The translations under genes were made by a program, and so were the position numbers. DNA of 64,000 nt from UBA4733 sp036734945 (lineage in GTDB: Bacteria; Chloroflexota; UBA4733). Of this stretch, positions 16,224-24,062 are shown one piece after another; within the stretch, counting starts at the first letter, position 1, and each line of letters begins with the position of its first letter. The notes under the pieces are model-generated. The model was not told the origin of the DNA, did no database searches, and saw only the letters and a list, made by a program, of their open reading frames with translations. The stretch is taken from assembly GCA_036734945.1 (NCBI GenBank), contig DAIMXP010000002.1, positions 89,580 through 153,579 on the forward strand, given 5' to 3'.

Positions 16224-16367
16224 GCGCAGCTGGGCCGGACGGACCCAGCCCTCTTCAACCGATCAACCGCCGATTACGGTTCCACGGAATGCTGCCCGAC
16301 TACCGCTGTCTGAACCTTTCGCCATCGCGAGAGATATATATTAGGGAGTAGAAAGGACGGGAACGTC

Positions 16368-16955
16368 GTGCGACTTGACTATCTCAACGAGCAGACGGCC
16401 GTTCGTCTCTGTCAGCGAGGCGATCCTGCAGGTCTGGCTTCGCTCGTGCTGCGACAACAGGCTGAAGCGCTCAGAGTGGCTGCGTTGATCACCCGAGATC
16501 CGCAACTCGCGGAAGATGTCGTGGCGGATGCCTTTCTCACCGCGTTTCGACGCATCCATAGCTTTGATGCTGAGCGCCCGTTCCGGCCTTGGTTCCTGCG
16601 CGTGGTTACGAATACGGCGCTGAAGTCGCTCCGCTCTCGTCGTCGCGAGATACCCTGGCTTGCTACTGCGGATCATGGGTCGTCTACGGTACCCGTGCCC
16701 TTCGGTATCGCTGCGCGGGCGGAGGAGAGCACAGCCAAGGACATAGCGACGGTAGACGATCATGAAACCGTCCGTTGGGCACTGCGGGCACTTCCACCGA
16801 AGCAACGCGCTGCGATCATTCTCAGGTACTTCGCTGATCTGAACGAAGGGGAAATCGCGCTGGCACTGGGCATTCCAAGGGGAACGGTGAAGTCGCGTCT
16901 TTCCAATGGAATTGCTCGCTTGCGCGTCAAACTCGTCGAGACCTGGCCATCCTAA
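16368..16955 (+). CDS. ECF-type RNA polymerase sigma factor (cassette 5)
   Basis: 195 residues from a GTG at 16368 with RBS AAGGACGGGA. Sigma region 2 is visible at ITRDPQLAEDVVADAFLTAF...RPFRPWFLRVVTNTAL and region 4 at LRALPPKQRAAIILRYFADL with the helix-turn-helix GEIALALGIPRGTVKSRLS. This is the pattern of extracytoplasmic-function sigma factors. The next gene, 18 bp away, encodes a single-pass membrane protein that should be its anti-sigma factor. MauE, MauD, Cys-rich and lipoprotein genes follow, so this sigma factor may drive them. Confidence 0.85.
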   Translation: MRLDYLNEQTAVRLCQRGDPAGLASLVLRQQAEALRVAALITRDPQLAEDVVADAFLTAFRRIHSFDAERPFRPWFLRVVTNTALKSLRSRRREIPWLATADHGSSTVPVPFGIAARAEESTAKDIATVDDHETVRWALRALPPKQRAAIILRYFADLNEGEIALALGIPRGTVKSRLSNGIARLRVKLVETWPS

Positions 16956-16973
16956 GCACTTGGAGGTTCCAAC

Positions 16974-18332
16974 ATGGATCCGTCAACCATTCGCCAAGTC
17001 CTGGAAGAGGAAGCCGAAGTATTGGTTCCTTTCCCTGCCGATCTCAGGCCACGCGTTCTGCTAGCGCTCAGCGCTGAGCGCGCCGCCGCGCAGAGACGGC
17101 GCTTTGGTGTCGTTGGAGCCATCCTTGTGGCGGTTGTCGCGCTTGCCGTCACTCTGGGGCCCGCCTACGCGGGCGCTATCGGCCAAGACGTGGTCGCGCG
17201 ACTGCAGGTAGCGCTTGGTGGAAGGACCGAAGTGCAAATGCAGCGCGACGTGCAAGCGCCAGTCGCTGTCGCTCCCAGTCCTCCCTTTTCCGTATTCCAG
17301 CCGACCGCCCTTCCCGTGGACCTGCCGCGTCGTGGGGTGACCTATGACCCCGGCGCGATAGACCCCGCTACGGGGCTGCGCTTACCCTCGGTGGAGGGAA
17401 CAGGTGACGTCGACTACGTGCGCCTTGGTCTTCGCATCGAGCGGCGGGATGCGTTTCTCCTCGTGCGCTACGTCGGCTCAGCCGACCGGGGCACCGGGGG
17501 TCGCGAACTCATTCTACTCGAGCGCCAGGCGACACACGCGGAGCAACTTCCCGCTGGCTCCCGCATGCAAGTCCTCGGTCAGCCAGCGTCACTCGGAAGG
17601 ACAGCGAACGGGCTCCTGCTGTCCACCATCATGAGTGGTACCTGGCTACAGGTCTGGACGAATGTGAGTCAGATGGAGCTGGATCAGGTTGTGCGAAGCT
17701 TACAAATGACTTCCCCTGGCAACGGCGCACCGGCACCTCCGACCTATCCAACGGCGACACCCGCTCCCAGCCCTGTTCCCGGCAGCTATCCTCCCTTAGT
17801 GCATCCGACATATCTCCCGGCCGGCTTCGACAACGCGAGTATCGGCTACTTTACGATCCCTCCTGAGGGCCAGAACCTCAGGCTTCCACCGTTGAATTCC
17901 GGGGTCTCCGGGCCGGTCCGACGATCGGACCTCAAGCCGATTCTGGAGCGGCTTGACTGGCCGCAAATCGAAAAGGCCTGGAACGCCGTAGGAGGCGGCG
18001 TGTTCGGAGGCTTCTTTACGGGCGACACCAAGTTGGACTTTCTTGAGATCGGACCGGTCCGTCTCGATGGCAGCCCGGATGGCACTGCTATGACCACCGA
18101 CGGAGGCCGCACCGTCTGGATGGTCGGGAGTGAGGCAGGCGCCGGGTTCAAAGCCCGCTGGCGAGACGGTTCTCCTTTGGATCTCACGGAGAGCTACCTT
18201 GCCCAAAACCCCAATCCCAGAGCGCGAGAGGTAGTCATCTGGGTCGATGGAGATCGCGTCGTGTGGCTACGCTCCGACCTACCGCAGACCGAGATGCTCA
18301 GATTCATCGACGGGCTGACGACGAATCGCTGA
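16974..18332 (+). CDS. Putative anti-sigma factor, single-pass membrane protein
   Basis: 452 residues. A cytoplasmic segment of about 42 residues (DPSTIRQVLEEEAEVLVPFP) is followed by one membrane helix (about 45-65, FGVVGAILVAVVALAVTLG) and a large external domain. The external part has a Pro/Thr-rich linker at about 245-270 (PTYPTATPAPSPVP) and is unlike known enzymes. Position behind the ECF sigma gene and topology argue for an anti-sigma/sensor role. The classical HxxxCxxC zinc motif of ZAS anti-sigma factors is absent. The external domain may sense the state of the exported Cys-rich protein. Confidence 0.6.
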   Translation: MDPSTIRQVLEEEAEVLVPFPADLRPRVLLALSAERAAAQRRRFGVVGAILVAVVALAVTLGPAYAGAIGQDVVARLQVALGGRTEVQMQRDVQAPVAVAPSPPFSVFQPTALPVDLPRRGVTYDPGAIDPATGLRLPSVEGTGDVDYVRLGLRIERRDAFLLVRYVGSADRGTGGRELILLERQATHAEQLPAGSRMQVLGQPASLGRTANGLLLSTIMSGTWLQVWTNVSQMELDQVVRSLQMTSPGNGAPAPPTYPTATPAPSPVPGSYPPLVHPTYLPAGFDNASIGYFTIPPEGQNLRLPPLNSGVSGPVRRSDLKPILERLDWPQIEKAWNAVGGGVFGGFFTGDTKLDFLEIGPVRLDGSPDGTAMTTDGGRTVWMVGSEAGAGFKARWRDGSPLDLTESYLAQNPNPRAREVVIWVDGDRVVWLRSDLPQTEMLRFIDGLTTNR

Positions 18333-18449
18333 CACTTCAGCAGGTTGGCATACGTTCTGAATGTCGGCGGCGACAATCTCGTGAATCATATCCGGTCGCA
18401 TGCTGGCGCAACCGAACATTGCAGAATCGCCCTCATTCACAGAGAATAA

Positions 18450-18471
18450 TTGCGCCGAAACGCTGTAAGAT
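18450..18471 (+). promoter_or_regulatory. Cassette promoter box, copy 4 (core only)
   Basis: TTGCGCC at 18450 and -10-like TAAGAT at 18466 have the same 16-base offset and a related intervening sequence as the box at 3964-3985, which also begins TTGCGCC. The upstream inverted pair is not obvious here. It lies 36 bp before the MauE-like ATG. Confidence 0.45.
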
Positions 18472-18507
18472 TTCCACACTGATAGTCAAAGGGCATGGAG
18501 GCAGGGC

Positions 18508-19083
18508 ATGCCGCTCGCGATCACGTCAGCGGTTCAAGCCGGTTTAGCATTCTTTGTCGGTGTCGTTCTCCTGCTCTCCGGCGCTCCAAAAATCGCGGCT
18601 CCGCGCTCGTTTGTCCGTGTCGTGGTCGATTACGAGGTGCTTCCTACCGCACTCGCGCGCCTCTATGGCGTTGCATTGCCTTGGGTGGAGTGCGTGGTTG
18701 GTTTGCTGCTGCTGACCGGCTTCTTGTTGCAGGTCGCGGCCGGGCTCGCCGTCCTCACATTCGTGAGCTTCTTGATCGCGGTGTCCATCAATCTGCGCCG
18801 TGGGCGCGACATGGACTGCCACTGTTTTGGCGACGCTCTTTCTGATCGCATCGGTCGGAGTACGGTCGTGCGCTTGGTGTTGGTTCTTATCCCTTCCTTG
18901 CTTGTGCTGCTGTCCGCGCCGCCGGGAGTAGGCGGTCCCTGGATCGGTGGTCAGGCCTCACGCCTCGGTGGCGATCTTGGGATTCTCCTTCCGCTAGCCT
19001 TCGTGTCCCTCACGCTGGTGTTGCTGTACGTCCTAGTGACGCAGGTGCTCGCCATGGCCGAACAGCGGGCGAGTAATGCCTGA
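18508..19083 (+). CDS. MauE/DoxX-like membrane protein (cassette 5)
   Basis: 191 residues, four to five hydrophobic helices. C104-H-C106-F-G (MDCHCFGDA) is at exactly the same residue numbers as in the copy at 4042. Shared N-terminal block KIAAPRSFVRVVVDYEVLP. MauE-family proteins are membrane proteins needed for maturation of the disulfide-rich methylamine dehydrogenase small subunit. RBS GGAGGCAGGG. It is followed after 38 bp by a MauD-like gene with a classic CGPC motif, so this is the most complete oxidative-folding pair in the window. Confidence 0.78.
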   Translation: MPLAITSAVQAGLAFFVGVVLLLSGAPKIAAPRSFVRVVVDYEVLPTALARLYGVALPWVECVVGLLLLTGFLLQVAAGLAVLTFVSFLIAVSINLRRGRDMDCHCFGDALSDRIGRSTVVRLVLVLIPSLLVLLSAPPGVGGPWIGGQASRLGGDLGILLPLAFVSLTLVLLYVLVTQVLAMAEQRASNA

Positions 19084-19121
19084 TACGCCATTGGGGTAAA
19101 ACACGAAAGGAGCGTTGATCG

Positions 19122-19748
19122 GTGAACGGCGCCTGGCTGGCTTCGTACGTCGTGATGTGGGTCCTTTTGCTCGTAGTCGGCTTCTTGGTGCTTGGTTTAC
19201 TCCGCCAAGTCGGGCTACTCAACGAGCGCCTCGTGAAAACCGATCAATCCAGAGTTGCAGGGCTTGATCCTGGCGCAACTGCGCCACTGTTCCACGCCAT
19301 TGGCTTGAACGGTCGAGAGATCTCGCTCGGCGGGCTCATGGATCAGGAGAAGACCGTCTTGCTCGTGTTCGCCAGTCCGCGCTGCGGCCCGTGCGTGCAG
19401 ATGGCCTCGGTGTTCGAGGCGTTCTATCAGCGGGTAAGCGACCGCGGATGGGAAGTGCTTATGGTCGGTGTCGGCACCGGCCGCGCCGGGGTCGAGGCCT
19501 ATGCCAGAGATACGGGCGTGCATTTCCCGCTCATTGCTCAGGAGCGTGACGAGATCTCGTTGCCTTATAAGTTTGCGGGGTCGCCGTTCGCTTTCGTTCT
19601 ACATGGCGGCATCGTTAAGGCGCGACGGAAGGTCGAGGACGAGCAGCAGTTTGCCGTGCTATTGCGGGAAGGAGGGTTCTCATCGACAGGGAATGCACTG
19701 TTACCGGCGGTGGCCAACGGGAAACGAGCGCTCTTTGCAGGGCGTTGA
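19122..19748 (+). CDS. MauD-like membrane-anchored thioredoxin (cassette 5)
   Basis: 208 residues from a GTG at 19122 (RBS GAAAGGAG). The anchor at about 5-28 (LASYVVMWVLLLVVGFLVLG) is followed by a thioredoxin-like domain with C88-G-P-C91 (FASPRCGPCVQM), a VGTGRAGVEAYARDTGVHFP segment and the cis-Pro strand GSPFAFVLHGG. CGPC is the standard thioredoxin active site. The N-terminal design is shared with the copies at 7444 and 12442. It probably faces the outside and exchanges disulfides with the Cys-rich protein encoded next. Confidence 0.8.
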   Translation: MNGAWLASYVVMWVLLLVVGFLVLGLLRQVGLLNERLVKTDQSRVAGLDPGATAPLFHAIGLNGREISLGGLMDQEKTVLLVFASPRCGPCVQMASVFEAFYQRVSDRGWEVLMVGVGTGRAGVEAYARDTGVHFPLIAQERDEISLPYKFAGSPFAFVLHGGIVKARRKVEDEQQFAVLLREGGFSSTGNALLPAVANGKRALFAGR

Positions 19749-19799
19749 GCACGCTCCAACTCGGGAGTATTCGAGGCAGAGTAAGAGGGAGTGGCGGCG

Positions 19800-20189
19800 A
19801 TGAATAAGATATTGTGGGATGAGAGCTTTCGGGATCTTACGGTGCAACTTGCGCGCGCGGAAGCGCGCCGAGGCTTTCTCAAGATGGCAGGAAAGGTGGC
19901 CGGGCTAACCGCTGGTGCCCTATTCGGCTCAAGCACCGTCGCCTGGGCGAGTAAGGGAACACCGGATTGCGTACCCGACTGTAGCTGTACGATCTCCTGC
20001 GACCCGGGTTCTGCTTGCAATTGCCATCCTGGCGATCACAGTTATTGTGGGTCATGTACAACGAGCCATGGCACTATTGGCGTCACGACTACTGTTGACT
20101 GTTCCTGCACAACGTACGTCAACTGCTGCACAGGGGTGCCGTGTCAGACATACTGCAATTCAACTACTGACTGTCCTGATTGTCCGTGA
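19800..20189 (+). CDS. Exported Cys-rich small protein, 16 Cys (cassette 5)
   Basis: 129 residues. The leader of about 54 residues has a good twin-arginine motif, EARRGFLKMAG, and ends at VAWASKG. The mature part (about 75 residues) has 16 Cys and no Trp, with DCVPDCSCTISC, NCCTGVPCQTYC and a final DCPDCP. The leader lacks the DRLTKATA...LSRRR motif of cassettes 2-4 and is more like a standard Tat signal. Possible disulfide-rich or metal-binding secreted protein. RBS GAGGGAG about 12 bp upstream. Confidence 0.7.
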   Translation: MNKILWDESFRDLTVQLARAEARRGFLKMAGKVAGLTAGALFGSSTVAWASKGTPDCVPDCSCTISCDPGSACNCHPGDHSYCGSCTTSHGTIGVTTTVDCSCTTYVNCCTGVPCQTYCNSTTDCPDCP

Positions 20190-20384
20190 TGACGGTTGAG
20201 GACGCTCGCCGACAATATGAGGAGGCGTCCGTTCTCGCTTCGGCGGCGAATGCTATTCACTCGGGGGATCAGCAGAATGGTCGATCCTGGATTTTGCGTA
20301 CGATGGCCATGACCGTGTTGACGCCATTCCAGGCCGCGACGATGATGCAATCGAAGCCGGAGGAACTGCAGGAGATAGTCCCCC

Positions 20385-21851
20385 ATGATTTGCACGACAC
20401 GCCGGTCGGTACTCCAGGCAGCAGCGAGCGCCCTCGCCGTTGGCCTGTGCAGCGCCTGTTCGGCCCCGATCTTCTCCAAAGGTTCGGTGGTCCGGGCGCT
20501 CCCCAAGCTGACCATCCTCGCAGCCTATCCGAGGTCGTCGTCTGGCGTCGCCAAGCCGGCCTGGCTGACGCCGCTGCGAGAGGCGGCCGACCATCTCAAC
20601 GCCACCCGGCAGGACCAACTCGGCGCGGTATTGGACCTTCGCACTTTTACCGTTGACCAAGCACCGGGTGCCGTCGCCACCGCCGGCAACGGCCAAGTCA
20701 GCAGCTTCAACATGACCACCTACGACAATGCCCTGGCCGAGGCCGTCAGCGAACAGGCCGACGTGCTCATCTCCATGGAGACGCTTGGACTGGGCATGCT
20801 GACGCAGTTGGACCACGCCAAGGTGCTGGCGGCGTTGGACACGTACTTGGCGCGGGAACGACCCAGCCAGCAGGTCGACTACTACCCGGGCGTCCTCGGC
20901 CTGGGCCGCATCGCCGGACGGCAAGTCGCTCTTCCCCTGCAGGTGCAGCCCTGGCTGATGCGCTACGACGCCAAGCTGTTCCAGACCATCGGCGTCGGCT
21001 CCCCGCCGCCCGACCGGCCTTGGACCTGGCAACAGCTCATCGACCTTGCCCCCAAACTCGTCCAGCGCGATCCCAAGACCGGCGCCAACCTCCGCTGGGC
21101 ATGCCGGATCGAGACCTTGCCGGTGGAGATCGCCATCTGGCAGGCCGGCGGCGATATCGTGAACGCCCAGAATGCCGTCGTCTTGGACCAGCCGGCGGCG
21201 ATTCAGGGCGTCACCTTCTGGCGCGACCTGGAGGTTGCCGATCAACTTGATGCGCCCAACACCCTGCCGCCCCGGCTCACCGGCACGCGCTCCCATCCCT
21301 ACGCCATCGCCACGCTCGGCGGGGGCTTCGCCGCCACCACCTTCGAGCCAACCACCCGGTACAGTTACCATCTGGCGGACATCCCCAAGAACTGGGACGC
21401 GGGCCTGGGCTTCGCTCCTATCCCCGCCGGGGCGCCGGCCGGCAACGTGCCGGTGACCAAGCTCGATCTGGAGTTGGCGGGTGCCGTCGCCGCTCACAGC
21501 CGGCAGCCCGACCTGGCCTTCACGGCGCTGCGGGCGCTGGAGCAGGCCATCGGTCCCGCGCTGCTGCTCTCGGCGATCCGTCCGCTGGCGTCTCGGCGCT
21601 TGAAAGACGGCAGTATCGATCCGCGCCTGGCGACGGCGCTGGGCTGGGGCATGGCCCTTGGCCGCGCCAGTAGCGCCGATGCGCTCGGCGCGGATGCCCT
21701 CAATCGGCTGGTCGACGTGTTCCCCGGCCTGCCGAGAGCCGATGCTCCCGGCCTGCCGCCACAGCAACTCTGCGCCGACGTGGCGAAGCTGCTCCGCTAC
21801 CGGCAGGTATGCGGTCCGGTGCCGGCCTACTGCCCTGCCGCCGCGCCGTGA
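20385..21851 (+). CDS. Extracellular solute-binding lipoprotein (cassette 5)
   Basis: 488 residues with TTRRSVLQAAASALAVG and a lipobox LCSAC, so a Tat-type lipoprotein. The mature part shows family-1 solute-binding features: QPWLMRYDAKLFQTIGV, PPDRPWTWQQLIDLAPKL, a middle hinge VTFWRDLEVADQLD and YAIATLGGGFAATTFEP. No permease or ATPase genes are nearby, so it may serve as an orphan binding or assembly protein of the cassette. It stands in the same position as the lipoprotein at 5600. The gap 20190-20384 has an open frame overlapping this gene's start, but no family match. Confidence 0.72.
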   Translation: MICTTRRSVLQAAASALAVGLCSACSAPIFSKGSVVRALPKLTILAAYPRSSSGVAKPAWLTPLREAADHLNATRQDQLGAVLDLRTFTVDQAPGAVATAGNGQVSSFNMTTYDNALAEAVSEQADVLISMETLGLGMLTQLDHAKVLAALDTYLARERPSQQVDYYPGVLGLGRIAGRQVALPLQVQPWLMRYDAKLFQTIGVGSPPPDRPWTWQQLIDLAPKLVQRDPKTGANLRWACRIETLPVEIAIWQAGGDIVNAQNAVVLDQPAAIQGVTFWRDLEVADQLDAPNTLPPRLTGTRSHPYAIATLGGGFAATTFEPTTRYSYHLADIPKNWDAGLGFAPIPAGAPAGNVPVTKLDLELAGAVAAHSRQPDLAFTALRALEQAIGPALLLSAIRPLASRRLKDGSIDPRLATALGWGMALGRASSADALGADALNRLVDVFPGLPRADAPGLPPQQLCADVAKLLRYRQVCGPVPAYCPAAAP

Positions 21852-21989
21852 ACCGCGCACGGCCCTGGTAATAGGCCGGGTGAGACGGAGGCTGTATTGG
21901 ACTGAACCCAACTTTGGCCATTCAAGCGACGCCCTGGCGTTGCCACGCTTCAACTGAGTAACAGCTTCCCGTTCCTCCACCCGCTGCTC

Positions 21990-22078
21990 CTAGTAGTCTG
22001 TCAAGGCCGAAATGGACGGTAGCACCGCACTCAACCTGGACCCGGCAACTGTTCAAAGTACGCATGACGGACTACTAG
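21990..22078. repeat. Short inverted-repeat element (MITE-like)
   Basis: CTAGTAGTCTGTCA at 21990 and TGACGGACTACTAG ending near 22078 form imperfect inverted ends (13 of 14 bases) about 89 bp apart. It lies in the 526-bp gap between the solute-binding gene and the next sigma gene, which otherwise shows nothing. Confidence 0.5.
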
Positions 22079-22377
22079 TCTCGATCGAGGATACTCACCG
22101 CCTTCATCATCAGTACTATCCGCGAGCTGCCCGAACGGTTTGATCTTGGACTATAGAGCCTCTTCTCCTGGTCCCCGGCACAGTATGAACGGAAGCATAG
22201 CCAGGTAGTGCAACGGTGTATGCGGTTTCCTCCTTGGGCGGCCGGACCAGTCAAGGCGATCTGCTGATCGGATTAGCAGGCCGGTCGTGACTTTTCCGCG
22301 ATGCCGCTGTTTAACCGTATGTGAGCGATATGAGGGACCGAGCGTCTCTGGTTTAGGGGGATCGGACGGAGAATCTC

Positions 22378-22995
22378 GTGCAGGTCCTTACCAATAGCGT
22401 CGCACCAATCAAGGCGGAGTGCTCTGCGGCACCGATGGGGGTCGAGGACGATCACTGGCTTGTCGAGCGGGCGCGAACGGACCGTCGAGCCTTCGCCGTC
22501 CTCTGCACCCGCTACGTCACGGCGGTCTATCGCTACTGCTACCGCCGTCTGGGCAGTCGGGAGGCCGCTGAGGATGCCACCAGCCAGGTGTTTGTCAAGG
22601 CGCTGGCCGCTCTCTCCACGTACCGCACGTACTCGTTTGCCGGCTGGCTCTTTGCGATCGCCCGGAACGTGGTTGCCGATGCGTACCGGTCGCGGCGGCC
22701 CACCGAACCGTTGGACGCCGCGCTCGCCGTGGCGGATCAGGCGCCAACTCCTGAGCAGAGCGTGCTACGGGTGGAGGAGACGCGCGAGCTGCAGCGGTGG
22801 CTCGCCGCCCTGACGCCGGAGCAGCGGGCGGTCGTGGAACTCCGCCTCGCCGGCCTTTCTGGCGCCGAGATGGCCGCGGCGCTGGGGTGCAGCCTGGGGG
22901 CGGTGAAGATGCTGCAACTGCGGGCCATCGCCCGGTTGCGGGCGGTGTGGCAGGCGGAGCAAACGGGAGAGGAGGCGCAGGATGGCGCGCGCTGA
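22378..22995 (+). CDS. ECF-type RNA polymerase sigma factor (second)
   Basis: 205 residues from GTG 22378; an ATG at 22435 (MGVEDDHWLVERARTDRRAF) may be the real start, because the sigma fold begins there. Region 2: RLGSREAAEDATSQVFVKAL, SFAGWLFAIARNVVADAYRS. Region 4: LAALTPEQRAVVELRLAGLS, AEMAAALGCSLGAVKMLQLR. It overlaps the following membrane protein gene by 14 bp, the usual sigma/anti-sigma coupling. Different in sequence from the one at 16368. Target genes unknown. Confidence 0.85.
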   Translation: MQVLTNSVAPIKAECSAAPMGVEDDHWLVERARTDRRAFAVLCTRYVTAVYRYCYRRLGSREAAEDATSQVFVKALAALSTYRTYSFAGWLFAIARNVVADAYRSRRPTEPLDAALAVADQAPTPEQSVLRVEETRELQRWLAALTPEQRAVVELRLAGLSGAEMAAALGCSLGAVKMLQLRAIARLRAVWQAEQTGEEAQDGAR

Positions 22996-23890
22996 GGACG
23001 AACTGGCCGAGCGGCTCAATAGGCAGTGGGATCAGGTCGTCCGGGGCATGCCCCTGGGAAATGCGGGGCTGGAGCCGGGTGTTGTCGCGACCCTGCGGCG
23101 GTTGGGGGCGCTGGATGCTGCGCCGGCGCCGACCGCCGCCTTCCTGGGCCAGTTGGAGCGCAACTTGCTGGAGGCCGCACCGCCAGCGCAAGCTCGACCG
23201 AGCCTGCTGGGGCGGCTGCAGGTCCCGCGCTGGCGTCGACCACCGCGCTGGCTCCTTGGTGCTGCTGCGGTCCTCCTGGCGCTGGTCGTCTCCGGCGGCG
23301 CTGCCCGGGCGCTGGTCGCGCCGACGATGCCGCTCCATGTCCAGGTCGTGCCGAAGGAGCGCATCATCTACGGGCCAGAGTCCGCGCATCCGACGCCTCT
23401 GCCCCCAGGAGTTGCGCCGCCGCTCCACGTGATAGTCGGCCCTGGCCCACGAGACCCGGGAACGCCGATGTCCCTGGACGACGCCCAGCGCGCTGCCGGC
23501 TTTCACCTGTTGCGCAGTGTGGGCGATCCGCAGGCACAACTGCAGAGCGTTACCTACTTCGCGCGGACCAGGGAGATCGACGGTCGCTCGGAGAGTAATC
23601 CCTCCGCGCAGGTGCAACTCATCTACCGCCTTGGTAAGGGCATGGCAGGCGTCTACCTGCTGCCCAACCCGGCTGCTGGGCAACCGCTTAAAATCTTCCA
23701 GTTGGGGGTGAATCCCCACGAGCGGGTCGAGCAGCACGATGGGTCGGAGTACCTCGTGACGCGTACGCCAGACGACCAGCGTGTAGAGGATGTCTGGTTC
23801 GCCACCGCGAGCACCGCAGCCGACGTACACTTCTCCCCGCCTTATGTGGGCTGGCCCACCGCGGCGGACTTCATTGCGCATCTTCAGTGA
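22982..23890 (+). CDS. Putative anti-sigma factor, single-pass membrane protein (second)
   Basis: 302 residues: cytoplasmic part of about 90 residues (RLNRQWDQVVRGMPLGN, LGQLERNLLEAAPP), one membrane helix at about 92-112 (WLLGAAAVLLALVVSGGAA) and an external domain with a Pro-rich linker (SAHPTPLPPGVAPP) and late RVEDVWFATAS. No zinc motif. Topology and overlap with the sigma gene argue for an anti-sigma role. General design resembles the protein at 16974. Confidence 0.6.
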   Translation: MARAEDELAERLNRQWDQVVRGMPLGNAGLEPGVVATLRRLGALDAAPAPTAAFLGQLERNLLEAAPPAQARPSLLGRLQVPRWRRPPRWLLGAAAVLLALVVSGGAARALVAPTMPLHVQVVPKERIIYGPESAHPTPLPPGVAPPLHVIVGPGPRDPGTPMSLDDAQRAAGFHLLRSVGDPQAQLQSVTYFARTREIDGRSESNPSAQVQLIYRLGKGMAGVYLLPNPAAGQPLKIFQLGVNPHERVEQHDGSEYLVTRTPDDQRVEDVWFATASTAADVHFSPPYVGWPTAADFIAHLQ

Positions 23891-23926
23891 GGGCGGACGC
23901 TTGCAGTCCACGTTGCCGACCTGACG

Positions 23927-24049
23927 CCTGGCGACTAAAGTCGCGGCGACCGTGAGCAAATGGTCAGCCTGCGGCTGCCGGCACCTTTGCGGGCTGATTA
24001 GTCCGCGTAGGCGGACTTTGCCAGGGTAGGCGCGACTTCAGTCGCCAGC
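23927..24049. repeat. Dispersed palindromic repeat, copy 2
   Basis: CTGGCGACTAAAGTCGCGGC at the left and GCGCGACTTCAGTCGCCAG at the right are inverted ends. The interior matches copy 1 at 1211-1326 almost completely (AAATGGTCAGCCTGCGGCTG). It sits between the convergent ends of the anti-sigma and enolase-superfamily genes, and could fold as a long hairpin at the RNA level. Confidence 0.82.
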
Positions 24050-24062
24050 CCGCCGATCGCCC

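Noticed and set aside
15758..16313. Overlapping long frames on both strands before the first sigma gene
   Set aside because: Neither has an RBS or a domain; only a short zinc-finger-like piece on the minus strand is mentioned, with low confidence.
5298..20189. Cys-rich proteins as methylamine dehydrogenase light chains (MauA) or quinohemoprotein gamma subunits
   Set aside because: The MauE/MauD context invites it, but the mature parts are too short, lack the two Trp needed for TTQ (or the Cys-Trp quinone set), and no heavy-chain gene is present.
20189..20656. Open frame between the cassette-5 Cys-rich gene and the lipoprotein
   Set aside because: It overlaps the lipoprotein by 270 bp, has no RBS and no family resemblance; only its first 65 codons are unshared.
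20253..21980. 575-codon open frame antisense to the lipoprotein
   Set aside because: Arg/Gly/Pro-rich composition without any fold; a mirror of the solute-binding gene, which has a lipobox and family motifs.
22595..23959. 454-codon minus-strand frame over the second sigma/anti-sigma pair
   Set aside because: Antisense to an evident ECF sigma gene.
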